The notes under the pieces: model-generated | What the model was told of the DNA's origin: nothing | The model's database searches: none | The model's input: the letters and a program-made list of their open reading frames with translations, nothing else | Assembly: GCA_045616685.1 (NCBI GenBank) | Contig: JAZLHF010000004.1 | Location: forward strand, 62,001-126,000 | DNA: 64,000 bases | Reading direction: 5' to 3' | DNA from: UBA1764 sp045616685 | GTDB taxonomy: Bacteria; Bacillota; Clostridia; Peptostreptococcales; Anaerovoracaceae | Shown: one piece after another, positions 1-8,950 of the stretch | Position numbering within the stretch: the stretch's first letter is position 1 | Layout: each line of letters starts with the position of its first letter | Position numbers and translations under genes: made by a program

Positions 1-1424
1 TCACTGGACATATTTGGAGTAAAGACAAACTCCTCTTTTCTTAATGATTTGAGCTCTTCTTTATCTTTCCAAAAACCAACAGCAAGGCCTGCCAAGAACG
101 CTGCACCTTGTGCTGTAGATTCGATATTAGCTGCACGATGAACTGGGGCTTCAATTAAATCTGCCTGAGTCTGCATAATAAGATTATTATTGCTTGCCCC
201 ACCATCAGCTTTTAATTTAGAAATCTTTAATCCAAGATCATCTTGCATTGCTATAACAACATCATACGTTTGATACGCCAGTGAATCCAAAGTTGCTCGA
301 ACAATATGATATTTATTTGTACCTCTTGTTAAACCAGTAATGATGCCTCGAGCATACTGATTCCAATATGGAGCTCCAAGCCCTGTGAATGCAGGAACAA
401 AATACACTCCATCTGTATCTTCAACCTGCCTAGCCATACCTTCAGTTTGATCTGAATGTTCATAAAGTTGCAGGCAATCTCTTACCCAATTTATTGCTGC
501 GCTTGCGATAAATACAGAACCTTCTAAAGCATATGTCACCTTTCCGCCCTCGCCCCATGCTATTGTTGTTACAAGGCCATTTTTAGAAAAAACGGGCTTA
601 TCACCAGTGTTCATCAACAAGAAACATCCTGTACCATAAGTATTTTTGACATCCCCCTTATCAAAACATGCCTGTCCAAAGAGAGCACATTGCTGATCTC
701 CAGCTGCTCCGGCAATTTTTATAGGAGCACCAAAGATAGAAGCATCTGTTTCTCCAAAGATGCCACTTGAAGGCTTAACTTCTGGAAGCATGCACCTTGG
801 GATATCCAAAATTTCTAAAATTTCATCGTCCCACTGAAGGGTATTAACGTTAAAAAGCATAGTTCTGGAAGCGTTTGTTAAATCTGTAACAAAGATTTTC
901 CCCTTTGAAAGCTTCCAAATCAGCCAAGTTTCAACAGTTCCGAAGCACAGCTGTCCTTTTTCAGCTTTTTTCCGTGCCCCTGGGACGTTATCTAAGATCC
1001 ATTTAATCTTTGTACCAGAAAAATAGGCGTCGATAACCAAACCAGTCTTTTCTTTTATCTTTTCTGTTAAATTTCGAGCCTTTAATTGGTCACAAAACTC
1101 GGAAGTTCTTCTGCACTGCCACACTATTGCATGATAAATTGGCTCACCTGTTTCCTTATCCCAAACAATAGTAGTCTCCCTTTGGTTTGTGATACCTATT
1201 GCAGCGATATCTTCAGGTTTCGCGCCAATTTTTTCCATCGCTCTTTTAGCAACAGCAAGCTGAGTGGTCCAAATTTCATTTGCATCATGTTCAACCCAAC
1301 CAGGCTTAGGAAAAAACTGTTCAAAGTTCTCTTGAGCCAAGCTTACTATTTCACATTTTTTATTAAATAGTATGCATCTGTTACTTGTTGTACCAGCATC
1401 AAGTGCCATTACATATTTTGCCAT
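1..1424 (-). CDS. glpK: Glycerol kinase, C-terminus cut by the window edge
   Basis: Translated from the ATG at 1424, the frame stays open to the window edge (474 codons; family length about 500), so only the last residues are missing. It phosphorylates glycerol to glycerol 3-phosphate in the cytoplasm. FGGY-kinase features are visible: the N-terminal phosphate-binding segment MALDAGTTSNRC, the family segment ITNQRETTIVWD, the glycerol-site stretch IVWQCRRT, and the C-terminal ATPase-fold segment KADGGASNNNLIMQ. It follows the L-serine dehydratase by 12 bp on the same strand and is probably cotranscribed. No glycerol facilitator or GlpD is visible; they may lie outside the window. Confidence 0.95.
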   Translation of the reverse strand, partial: MAKYVMALDAGTTSNRCILFNKKCEIVSLAQENFEQFFPKPGWVEHDANEIWTTQLAVAKRAMEKIGAKPEDIAAIGITNQRETTIVWDKETGEPIYHAIVWQCRRTSEFCDQLKARNLTEKIKEKTGLVIDAYFSGTKIKWILDNVPGARKKAEKGQLCFGTVETWLIWKLSKGKIFVTDLTNASRTMLFNVNTLQWDDEILEILDIPRCMLPEVKPSSGIFGETDASIFGAPIKIAGAAGDQQCALFGQACFDKGDVKNTYGTGCFLLMNTGDKPVFSKNGLVTTIAWGEGGKVTYALEGSVFIASAAINWVRDCLQLYEHSDQTEGMARQVEDTDGVYFVPAFTGLGAPYWNQYARGIITGLTRGTNKYHIVRATLDSLAYQTYDVVIAMQDDLGLKISKLKADGGASNNNLIMQTQADLIEAPVHRAANIESTAQGAAFLAGLAVGFWKDKEELKSLRKEEFVFTPNMSS

Positions 1425-1436
1425 GCGCGTGCCTTT

Positions 1437-2630
1437 CTATTCATTATAAATTGCAGCAAGACCTCCGTGTGATGTCTCTCTATATTTTTCAGACAAATCT
1501 AATCCTGTCTTATACATTGTTGCAACAACATCATCAAATGAAATTCTTCTTGTTTTATATAAGAATCGTGAAAGATTCACTGCATTTATCGCACGCATTG
1601 CAGCAACAGCATTTCTTTCGATACAAGGAATCTGAACTAAGCCATTTACAGGATCACATGTAAGACCAAGATGATGTTCCATTGCAACTTCTGCAGCATA
1701 TTCAATCTGTTTTAAATTCATTTTATATAAAGATGCTAGTGCCGCAGCAGCCATAGAGCATGCACTTCCAATTTCAGCCTGGCAACCGCATTCTGCACCA
1801 GAGATTGAAGCGTTTGTTCTTATTACATTTCCAAACATTGCAGCAACTGCCAGAGCGTCAATGATTTCAGAATCTGGAAAACCTTTGGCATTTTTCATAT
1901 AGTACATTACAGCAGGAATCACGCCGCAGCTTCCGCATGTTGGGGATGTTACAACCAAATGCTCATCAGCATTCTCTTCGCTTACAGCGTAGGCATATGA
2001 GGCAACAAGTCTATCCATTTCGATATCAGAGCTTTCGTTGTAGCAACGCATCTCATGGAGCATCTTTGCTTTGCGAGAAATGTTTAATCCACCAGGAAGA
2101 ACGCCCTCAGTTCTAAGGCCTGCCTCAACGCAAGCTTGCATTGCCTCCCACATTTCTTTTAAGTAATCCTTGATGGCATATCCCTCAACTGAATAAATGA
2201 GTTCTGAGATAGTAATATCTTTATCTAAACACTCACTCATAATCTCGGTAAAATTTTTCTGAGGATAAACTTCCAAAGATTCTTCTGCATCTTCGCCAAC
2301 AACTTGAATGGATCCCCCACCGACGCTAAGAACTATAATTTCTCCAAGGACATCACTGCCCTTCTTTGCAACAAACTTCATTGTATTTGGATGAGGAAGA
2401 TTAGTTACACTTAAATCGTTTTTAACAATGCTATTAGGAAGCGCATTTAAAATAGCCTTCTCGGTGCCGTGACCGACTCCAGTGAATGCTAATGATCCAT
2501 AAAGTGTTACTTCAAACTGGTTTGCTTCTGGGAATCTTTTTTTTGCTAAAATTCCAGCTCTATATGGCCCTACAGTATGTGAACTTGACGGACCTTGACC
2601 AATCTTAAATACGCTTTTAATACTCTTCAT
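1437..2630 (-). CDS. L-serine dehydratase (iron-sulfur, single chain)
   Basis: Deaminates L-serine to pyruvate and ammonia with an oxygen-labile [4Fe-4S] cluster. The beta-type domain is first (QGPSSSHTVGPYRAG near residue 12), followed by the alpha-type domain with the cysteine segments TCGSCGVIP, GAECGCQAEIGSACSM and LTCDPVNGLVQIPC, which would supply the cluster ligands. At 397 residues it is shorter than E. coli SdaA (about 454) but both domains are present. A longer frame reaches back to 2765, but the ATG at 2630 has a strong AAGGAAGG ribosome site 5-6 nt upstream and lies downstream of a terminator and promoter, so I chose it. glpK follows closely. Confidence 0.92.
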   Translation of the reverse strand: MKSIKSVFKIGQGPSSSHTVGPYRAGILAKKRFPEANQFEVTLYGSLAFTGVGHGTEKAILNALPNSIVKNDLSVTNLPHPNTMKFVAKKGSDVLGEIIVLSVGGGSIQVVGEDAEESLEVYPQKNFTEIMSECLDKDITISELIYSVEGYAIKDYLKEMWEAMQACVEAGLRTEGVLPGGLNISRKAKMLHEMRCYNESSDIEMDRLVASYAYAVSEENADEHLVVTSPTCGSCGVIPAVMYYMKNAKGFPDSEIIDALAVAAMFGNVIRTNASISGAECGCQAEIGSACSMAAAALASLYKMNLKQIEYAAEVAMEHHLGLTCDPVNGLVQIPCIERNAVAAMRAINAVNLSRFLYKTRRISFDDVVATMYKTGLDLSEKYRETSHGGLAAIYNE

Positions 2631-2675
2631 AAAATGACCTTCCTTAATTGAAATCATTAATATCGATAATACAAC

Positions 2676-2684
2676 ATTATACCA
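2676..2684 (-). promoter_or_regulatory. Extended -10 promoter for the L-serine dehydratase gene
   Basis: Read on the minus strand the sequence is TGG-TATAAT, an extended -10 element about 46 bp upstream of the dehydratase start and just after the terminator of the symporter gene. No good -35 is present. This gives the dehydratase (and glpK) transcription independent of the T-box upstream. Confidence 0.6.
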
Positions 2685-2718
2685 TAAAAAATACCCTGCC
2701 AGCCTTTGCTGACAGGGT
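2685..2718 (-). terminator. Rho-independent terminator after the NSS symporter gene
   Basis: An 11-bp stem (2693-2703 with 2708-2718, one G-U pair in the minus-strand RNA) with a 4-nt loop is followed by a run of six T on the minus strand. It separates the T-box/symporter transcript from the serine dehydratase. Confidence 0.85.
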
Positions 2719-2733
2719 TTTATTGTATCTGAT

Positions 2734-4068
2734 TTAGCCGATTCCTCCAAGAATAGCTCCTGCAATTAGAGCAACTATAGCTGCGGCGCAGAATATGTAT
2801 TTACCAAGAACGATAAATCCTCTTCCAACTGGTTTAGATGCTCCGCAGTTAACTTGTTTAAGGGCCTCTTCTTCACCGAGGACCCAGAAGAACATAATTG
2901 CTGCGAGCAGTGCCCCGATTGGGCAGATGAAGTTATTAACAACATCCATCCATTCAGATGCAATACCTTGAATAAAGATTGCAACTGTGCAACCAATGCC
3001 TAATGCAAGGATTGCAGAGAAAACTCGGTTGAGTTTTACATACTGCTGAACAAATGCAACGCTTACTTCGTAAAGATTAATGATTGAAGAAAGTGCAGCG
3101 AATACGAACAGAATGAAGAACACAATACCAACGATTCTTCCTGCCGCCATACCATTAAATACATTTACAAGGTAAATGAAGATAAGGCCCGGGCCACTCG
3201 AATCACATGAAACTCCGCCTGCTGCCATGGCAGGTAGAATTACTAATGTTGCAAGAAGAGACGCTATTGTATCGAATAGTGCTACTCTTCTAGCTGAGAA
3301 TGGAATATCTTCTCCAGTGCCAAGGTAAGAACCATAAATAACTGATCCGTTGCCAGCAACTGAAAGCGAGAAAAATGCCATGCCAAATGCGTAAATCCAT
3401 GTGTTTGGGTCAAGAAGCCCTGAGGGATTAATTGTGAGGATGTACTTATATCCTTCACTTGCTCCTGGAAGAGTGCCTACATAAATTGCAAGTGCTACGA
3501 GCATAAAGAACAAAATTGGCATCATAACTTTACATGCTTTTTCAATTCCCTTAGCAATTCCAAAGATTGTAATTGCTAATGCAATTGCAACAGCAAGAAT
3601 AATCCACATATTATTTGAACCAGCAGATGCTGTTTCAACGCCAAATGCATAACCAAGTGTATCAAGGTCTTGGCCTAACGCGAACATATCGCCATTTAAT
3701 GCCATGTAAGCATATTTAATAATCCAACCAAATACACATGTATAACCAATTGCCAATCCTAATGAACCGAGAACTGGAATAATGCCAATTGCTCCGCCAA
3801 GCTTTTTACCAAGGCCTCGCTTTTCTGTACAATATCCGAAGGCTCCAATTGGGCCAGATTTTGCCGCTCTACCTAAAGCGAACTCTTCCATGATTCCGCT
3901 ATTAGCAACAAGAAGTACAAAAATAAGGTAAGGAATAATGTAAGTTAATCCACCATATCTTGATACCATGATAGGGAATCTCCAAATATTGCCGCATCCA
4001 ACTGCACTGCCAACACTGGCTAAAATAAAGCCCCATCTCGTTTTAAAGAAATCTCTTGTTTCAGACAT
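2734..4068 (-). CDS. Sodium-dependent amino acid symporter, NSS/SNF family, probably for tryptophan
   Basis: Imports an amino acid with sodium across the membrane. The NSS signature around the unwound part of helix 1 is clear (SVGSAVGCGNIWRFPIMV, residues about 18-35), and 11-12 hydrophobic segments follow over 444 residues, the usual size for bacterial members. The ATG at 4068 has AGGAGG 6 nt upstream. The gene lies directly downstream of a T-box leader with a UGG specifier, so the likely substrate is tryptophan, as in TnaT-type members of the family; the substrate is inferred from regulation, not from binding-site residues. Confidence 0.92.
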   Translation of the reverse strand: MSETRDFFKTRWGFILASVGSAVGCGNIWRFPIMVSRYGGLTYIIPYLIFVLLVANSGIMEEFALGRAAKSGPIGAFGYCTEKRGLGKKLGGAIGIIPVLGSLGLAIGYTCVFGWIIKYAYMALNGDMFALGQDLDTLGYAFGVETASAGSNNMWIILAVAIALAITIFGIAKGIEKACKVMMPILFFMLVALAIYVGTLPGASEGYKYILTINPSGLLDPNTWIYAFGMAFFSLSVAGNGSVIYGSYLGTGEDIPFSARRVALFDTIASLLATLVILPAMAAGGVSCDSSGPGLIFIYLVNVFNGMAAGRIVGIVFFILFVFAALSSIINLYEVSVAFVQQYVKLNRVFSAILALGIGCTVAIFIQGIASEWMDVVNNFICPIGALLAAIMFFWVLGEEEALKQVNCGASKPVGRGFIVLGKYIFCAAAIVALIAGAILGGIG

Positions 4069-4081
4069 ATATGCCTCCTTT

Positions 4082-4311
4082 TATCGGGACAAAAGAAAAC
4101 GTCTTTGCCCCCTGAAAATACGGGACAAAGACGTTTATATCTCTGTGGTGCCACCCGAATTGTCTTGCTGCTATCACAGCCGACCTCTCATTCAGTATGC
4201 CTCAAAAGTCCATTCGCTTGCTACCTGGCTATATCGCTTCCACCGTCCGATACTCTCTATAAGCTTAGCCTTGCAAGTTACTATTCTTTCTCACAGGCAG
4301 TTTATTAAATT
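4082..4311 (-). promoter_or_regulatory. T-box leader with Trp (UGG) specifier
   Basis: The minus-strand RNA carries the conserved T-box sequence AATTCGGGTGGCACCAC (near 4160-4144), which binds the uncharged tRNA 3' end. A terminator follows (stem AACGTCTTTG...CAAAGACGTT, about 4135-4090, then T-rich). Stem I landmarks are present: AGAATAGTAACTTGC, AGAGAG and CGGACGGTGGAAGCG. The segment GCAAGCGAATGGACTTTTGAG aligns with the specifier region of B. subtilis glyQS (from memory) so that UGG, at 4212-4210, falls on the specifier triplet. Low charged tRNA-Trp should favour readthrough into the symporter gene. Confidence 0.93.
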
Positions 4312-4317
4312 ACATCA

Positions 4318-4346
4318 ATAATAATGAAAATAAACCTAAAAGTCAA
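4318..4346 (-). promoter_or_regulatory. Promoter of the T-box leader
   Basis: The minus strand has TTGACT (4346-4341), a 17-bp spacer and TATTAT (4323-4318). The predicted start, near 4311, lies just before stem I of the T-box. Confidence 0.75.
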
Positions 4347-4351
4347 TATTT

Positions 4352-5821
4352 TTACTTAATTCCAGTAATCTCTTTTACCAATTGTTTCTTTCCATCTATG
4401 TCGCCTTGTCTTTGAATCATTATTCGCTGTGCCTGAGGGGAACCTGCGCCATGCATTGACTCAGTCCTATAGCCTACTGCGGCAGATCCAAGGCACATAT
4501 TCTCCATGAATCTAAGAAGCTTTCTTCTATCTTCTGTGGAAACATCGTCTTTACCTGCGTAGAACTTATTGCAAACATCACCAATGGTTTCACCATTCTT
4601 GCCAACTACAGTTTCCGACTTAAAATCTTCATCAGAAGGCATTGTTACCATTAAACCTCCGGCAAGATCTTCTGCAAGCCTAACGATTTCATATGGATAT
4701 CTTGTAACATTCTGTTTACAAATGTTCGCAAGAAGCATATCTATTTGATAGTTTCCCGCTTCAGTTTGCTTTCCTTCTGTCGAACAAGCAAGACCACATG
4801 CATATAATGTTTCGTTAAGATGAGTCATTTCAATAAGCTTATCTTTAACGATTGAATTTTTGTTTACTCCGTTATATTCAGCGATAAGTGCGGCTGCTCC
4901 AATAAGAACATCACCGACTCCAACTTTACATCCGCCATAGCTCTGGCGATGATAGCCAGCAAAGCGTTCAACTAAAGCTCCGGAGAAATCATATTCCCCA
5001 TTCATAAAGATGTATTCGTTTGGAATAAATACATTATCTAAAACTACGAGGGCTTCTTGACCACCGAAATTTGGATTTCCCGTGTCACAGCCACATTCCA
5101 TCTTTCTTGTATCACAAGACTGACGACCATATACCATATAAAGACCATCTGCATCACTTGGACATGCAAAGCTTACAGCATAGTCTTTATCAGCTTCTTG
5201 CATTGTCTGTGTTGGCATAATGAGATGCCAGTGCGAATTGATTGAGCCTGTCTGATGGGCTTTTGCTCCGGCAACAACGATTCCGTCAGGCCTTCTTTCA
5301 ACGATATGAACGAACATGTCTGGATCTTTTTGATTATGCGGAGCAAGAGAACGATCCCCTTTAGGGTCTGTCATTGCACCATCGACAACAAGATCGTTAT
5401 CCTGGATGAATATTAGGAAGTTCTTAAAGTTTTCAAAATAATGTGTACCATACTTTTTATCGATTTCAAATGTAGTTGAGTAAACTGCATTGAAAGCATC
5501 CATGCCAACGCATCTCTGGAAACATGATGCAGTTTTTTGCCCAAGAAGGCGTTGCATTTTTACCTTGTTTTTCAAATCTTCTGTCGATTGATGAAGATGT
5601 GAAAACCTATTGATTGTATGCCCAGTTAAATTTGAGGTTGCAGTCATTATGCCTTTGTATTCTGGATCATGTGCGAGATCATATGTCATAGCAACACTAT
5701 TAATTGAAGGCCTAATCATTGGATGGTCAACCCAGTTATCCAATTTTTCACCAAACATATAAACTCGAGTGTTTAATTTTTTTAAAGATTCAATATATTC
5801 TTTTCCTGTCATAAGAGCCAT
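4352..5821 (-). CDS. abfD: 4-hydroxybutyryl-CoA dehydratase / vinylacetyl-CoA isomerase
   Basis: Converts 4-hydroxybutyryl-CoA to crotonyl-CoA using FAD and an unusual [4Fe-4S] cluster. It has 489 residues, essentially the length of the Clostridium aminobutyricum enzyme. The four expected cluster ligands are conserved: Cys100 and Cys104 (SCFQRCVGMDAF), His291 and Cys298 (GYHRQSYGGCKVG). The N-terminal MTGKEYIESLKKL and the TGSINSHWH segment also fit the family. The start has AGGAGG 6-7 nt upstream. It stands alone: no 4-hydroxybutyrate CoA-transferase, 4-hydroxybutyrate dehydrogenase or butyryl-CoA dehydrogenase lies nearby. No terminator separates it from the T-box promoter. Confidence 0.9.
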   Translation of the reverse strand: MALMTGKEYIESLKKLNTRVYMFGEKLDNWVDHPMIRPSINSVAMTYDLAHDPEYKGIMTATSNLTGHTINRFSHLHQSTEDLKNKVKMQRLLGQKTASCFQRCVGMDAFNAVYSTTFEIDKKYGTHYFENFKNFLIFIQDNDLVVDGAMTDPKGDRSLAPHNQKDPDMFVHIVERRPDGIVVAGAKAHQTGSINSHWHLIMPTQTMQEADKDYAVSFACPSDADGLYMVYGRQSCDTRKMECGCDTGNPNFGGQEALVVLDNVFIPNEYIFMNGEYDFSGALVERFAGYHRQSYGGCKVGVGDVLIGAAALIAEYNGVNKNSIVKDKLIEMTHLNETLYACGLACSTEGKQTEAGNYQIDMLLANICKQNVTRYPYEIVRLAEDLAGGLMVTMPSDEDFKSETVVGKNGETIGDVCNKFYAGKDDVSTEDRRKLLRFMENMCLGSAAVGYRTESMHGAGSPQAQRIMIQRQGDIDGKKQLVKEITGIK

Positions 5822-5845
5822 AGCGTACCTCCTAAATATACCAAT

Positions 5846-5854
5846 ATTATATCA
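5846..5854 (-). promoter_or_regulatory. Extended -10 promoter of abfD
   Basis: The minus strand reads TGA-TATAAT, placing the start near 5839 and giving a short leader containing AGGAGG before the ATG at 5821. Confidence 0.6.
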
Positions 5855-5879
5855 GTTCATAGAATATATGTCTCAAAAG

Positions 5880-5888
5880 TGATAAAAT
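5880..5888 (+). promoter_or_regulatory. Extended -10 promoter of the MATE gene
   Basis: TGA-TAAAAT lies 33 bp before the ATG at 5922, divergent from the abfD promoter. The predicted start is near 5895. Confidence 0.5.
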
Positions 5889-5921
5889 ATTTTATTATGC
5901 AAAAAGGAAATATAGATATTG

Positions 5922-7277
5922 ATGATAAAAATTCAAGATAAAGAATTCTATAAAAAACTTATAAATCTTGCACTTCCAATTGCATTGCAAGGATTAATCT
6001 CATCATCATTAACTTTACTTGATAACTTAATGGTAAGTAAGCTAGGTGAACTTTCGCTTACGGCTGTTGGCCTTGCCACACAAAGCTTCACGATTGAGTG
6101 GATGGTGATTTTTGGATTTTGCTCTGGGTGCGGAACTTTCTACACACAGTTTTGGGGAATAAAAGATATTAAAAATATACGAAAGGTTATTGGAATTGCG
6201 CTGATGACCTGTTTTATCTTTGGCCTACTATTCTTTGTTGCAGGATTTTTCTTTCCTGTTACACTACTAAGTTTACTTACAAATTCAACGGATGCAGCAA
6301 TTTTAGGCGCTGATTATCTAAAATATGCAGCTATTAATTTCGTGCTAATTGCCCTCACGCAACCGTTTTTAGCCGCCCTGCGTGCAACCGAGCAAACAAA
6401 GATTCCAATGTACATTTCACTTTCATCATTTTTTATTGATGTAATTTTTAATTACTTGCTAATATTTGGTAATTTTGGATTCCCACAACTTGGAGTAAAA
6501 GGTGCAGCTATAGCAACAGTACTGGCAAGATTACTAGAACTCATCCTTACTTATTACGTTGTGTTTGTTAAGAAGAATATTATCTCTGGCAAGATTAAAG
6601 AATTCTTTAGCTTTAATAGGCGTTATATTAAGCGAGTGTATTCAAATGCATTTGCGACAACTGCAAACGAACTTTTGTGGAGCTCTGCTGTTGTTGCAGA
6701 AAACGCAGCCTATGGGCACATTGGCGTAACCGCTTATGCCGCAGTCCAAGCAACAGCGACAATAATGGATCTCTTCCAAATGGCCTGTTTCAGCATTGGC
6801 GATGCCTCTCTTATTATGATAGGTGAAAGAATTGGTCGTAACGAACTTAACGAAGCAAAAAATGTTTCAAAAAAACTTCTAAAGACAGCCTTTGCAGTTG
6901 GGACCCTTTTAGCTTGCATATTAATTCTTATTAGGGGCGCGCTTGTATCATTATTTGATTTAAGCACTTTGGGTGTTTTTTATGCTTCGCGTTTAATTAT
7001 CATTCGCGCTTGCATAATTCCAATTAATTTGATTAATGGCATCATGATTTCAGGAACTTTTAGAGCCGGAGGCGATGCTGCTTTTGCTGCGATTTCTGAA
7101 ATTTTAATGATGTGGCTTATTGCAGTTCCCTTGGCATTCATTGGAGCTCTAACTTGGAAGCTTCCAGTTTACTGGGTAATGGTTTTGATTCAAGTTGAAG
7201 CTTTGATAAAACTCGCTGTTTTAACTAAACGCTATAAATCCGGTAAATGGCTTAAAAATATGATATACGGAATGTAA
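5922..7277 (+). CDS. MATE-family multidrug/metabolite exporter
   Basis: A cation-coupled exporter of the inner membrane. About twelve hydrophobic segments span 451 residues; the typical MATE opening (KLINLALPIALQGLISSSLTLLDNLMVSKLGELSLTAVGLA in overlapping pieces) and the internal duplication are apparent. I chose the ATG at 5922 preceded by AAAAAGGAAA; the in-frame TTG at 5919 is possible. It is divergent from abfD and shares a bidirectional terminator with the converging DAACS transporter gene. Substrate unknown. Confidence 0.92.
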   Translation: MIKIQDKEFYKKLINLALPIALQGLISSSLTLLDNLMVSKLGELSLTAVGLATQSFTIEWMVIFGFCSGCGTFYTQFWGIKDIKNIRKVIGIALMTCFIFGLLFFVAGFFFPVTLLSLLTNSTDAAILGADYLKYAAINFVLIALTQPFLAALRATEQTKIPMYISLSSFFIDVIFNYLLIFGNFGFPQLGVKGAAIATVLARLLELILTYYVVFVKKNIISGKIKEFFSFNRRYIKRVYSNAFATTANELLWSSAVVAENAAYGHIGVTAYAAVQATATIMDLFQMACFSIGDASLIMIGERIGRNELNEAKNVSKKLLKTAFAVGTLLACILILIRGALVSLFDLSTLGVFYASRLIIIRACIIPINLINGIMISGTFRAGGDAAFAAISEILMMWLIAVPLAFIGALTWKLPVYWVMVLIQVEALIKLAVLTKRYKSGKWLKNMIYGM

Positions 7278-7280
7278 ACA

Positions 7281-7311
7281 AAGAGCCCTGGCAAAATTGC
7301 CAAGGGCTCTT
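7281..7311. terminator. Bidirectional terminator
   Basis: An inverted repeat (AAGAGCCCTGGCA and TGCCAAGGGCTCTT, one bulged base) lies between the convergent MATE and DAACS genes. Confidence 0.8.
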
Positions 7312-7317
7312 AAATTT

Positions 7318-8943
7318 CTATTTAAGTCTTCTATAAGCATCTTTATTTAATAGACCTGTTTTATGGGCAATACAGATTGACATTACTGTGTCACCTACCG
7401 TATTCAGAACTGCAATTCCCAAAGCAATAAGTGGATCAACACAAACTATTACTAAAAGAAGCTCTTGCGAAACCCCAATCGAAGTCAAAAGTGTTATCAA
7501 ACAAATAATATTTGACCCGAATAAGTTTGGAGCTCCCATTGAAAGAACTACAATAGAGAAAATCATTGTCAATATGTTATTACCATACATTGTAATTCCG
7601 CAAAGCTTAGCAAGGGCAAGTCCTACAATTGACATATATATGCATGTTCCATCTAAATTGAATTGAGCACCAAATGGAAGCGTTATGCTACAAACTTCAC
7701 GGGAAACTCCAAGCTTTGTTCTACAAAAACGCATAGTATCCGGTAATGCATCCAAACCTGAACCATATCTAATCAAATCTTTCATATGAGGAAGAATCTT
7801 CTTTGCGAAAATAAATGGATTAAGTCTAGTAGCACTCCAAATATTAAAGATGTAAACTCCAAACATTAGAATTTGGCCAAATAAAATGCATGCCACAATT
7901 GGAATCATATATGTTAACAGTTCTGAACCGTATTTGTTGCTAACAACAAAACTTGAACAAAAAATTCCAAATGGAACAAATTTACCGACAGCTGCTACAA
8001 TTTTTCTAATGATTTCATAGACGGCGTCAATTGTACCAATGAATGCATTTGTGTGTTCACTAACACTATTAATTGCTACTCCAAATACAACACCCATGAA
8101 CACAATCTGTAAAACATTCTCTTCAACAAATGGAGCTATAAAGTTCTTAGGGACCAAACTAAAAAGAATTTCAAAAAGATCTAATCCCCCTACTTTATCT
8201 GCTAAATTGTCTGTAATAATTGCAGCGTCGTCAATCATATTGTCAAAAAGTGAAAAACTTAAAAGCCCAACAATGGTCGCCCCAATAGAACTTAAAAAAC
8301 TGAGGTTAAGGGTTTTTAATCCGATATTATCGTCCATGCCAAGTGAACTAGCTATCTTGGCTGAAGCTGCAATAATAGATAAAAATATTACCGGATACAA
8401 AATTACTCTAAACATATCAAGTAATATATCCGCTACGCGTAAAAAGAATTCCGCGCACATTACATCAACTACACCTTGTGGTAATATTGCATCGCAAAGT
8501 GCAAAAAGGCCAACCCCAAGCAGTATTGCAACTGAACATTGAAATGCAAATTTTTGATCCTTCACACCAACAGAAAGCCTGATAGAGTTAAACCCTTTTC
8601 TGCTTCTTATGCAAAGCTTATCCGAATACGAATCAAGTAATGTATTTCTGATGTAAGCCTCAGTATCAGCCTCGTCAGAAAGATCAAACTTCATTTCCTC
8701 CCCAGGAGCGGACATTTTAATTTCACAATTCCATGCATCATGTCTTACTGAGACTCTAAGCTCACCCTCATCTGGAGCTGCATCAAGCATCGAAACTAAA
8801 AGCTCCTCAGAAAGCAACAAAGATTGCCGAACATATTTGCTAACGCGTTTTGTATTTTTAAGCTCTTCTTCGATGAACTCAAGGCTCTGCTTTATTAAGT
8901 TTTTCTTGTCTGTTAAATCAAAAACTTTTTTAATCTTTTCCAT
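7318..8943 (-). CDS. DAACS-type dicarboxylate/amino acid symporter with degenerate GHKL-ATPase-like N-terminus
   Basis: Residues about 135-541 are a dicarboxylate/amino acid:cation symporter, with family-like segments SLVPKNFIAPF, LPFGAQFNLDGTCIYMS and GAPNLFGSNIICL. Residues about 1-125 are cytosolic and not part of the usual transporter (about 400-430 residues). They resemble a RsbW-like HATPase fold: LLLSEELLVSMLDAA at the N-box position, then alternating strands and a final GFNSIRLSVGV strand. The N-box Asn and the DxGxG glycines are missing, so ATP binding is doubtful. A second gene at 43424 has the same layout. It follows the hydrolase gene by 7 bp. Substrate unknown; aspartate, glutamate or C4-dicarboxylates are typical. 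Confidence 0.85.
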   Translation of the reverse strand: MEKIKKVFDLTDKKNLIKQSLEFIEEELKNTKRVSKYVRQSLLLSEELLVSMLDAAPDEGELRVSVRHDAWNCEIKMSAPGEEMKFDLSDEADTEAYIRNTLLDSYSDKLCIRSRKGFNSIRLSVGVKDQKFAFQCSVAILLGVGLFALCDAILPQGVVDVMCAEFFLRVADILLDMFRVILYPVIFLSIIAASAKIASSLGMDDNIGLKTLNLSFLSSIGATIVGLLSFSLFDNMIDDAAIITDNLADKVGGLDLFEILFSLVPKNFIAPFVEENVLQIVFMGVVFGVAINSVSEHTNAFIGTIDAVYEIIRKIVAAVGKFVPFGIFCSSFVVSNKYGSELLTYMIPIVACILFGQILMFGVYIFNIWSATRLNPFIFAKKILPHMKDLIRYGSGLDALPDTMRFCRTKLGVSREVCSITLPFGAQFNLDGTCIYMSIVGLALAKLCGITMYGNNILTMIFSIVVLSMGAPNLFGSNIICLITLLTSIGVSQELLLVIVCVDPLIALGIAVLNTVGDTVMSICIAHKTGLLNKDAYRRLK

Positions 8944-8950
8944 ATATCTA

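Noticed and set aside
2631..2765. Longer start for the L-serine dehydratase
   Set aside because: The extension crosses a terminator and a promoter, and the ATG at 2630 has a strong ribosome site.
8039..8542. Plus-strand ORF of 167 codons opposite the DAACS gene
   Set aside because: Antisense shadow of the transporter's membrane region; low-complexity translation and no start signal.
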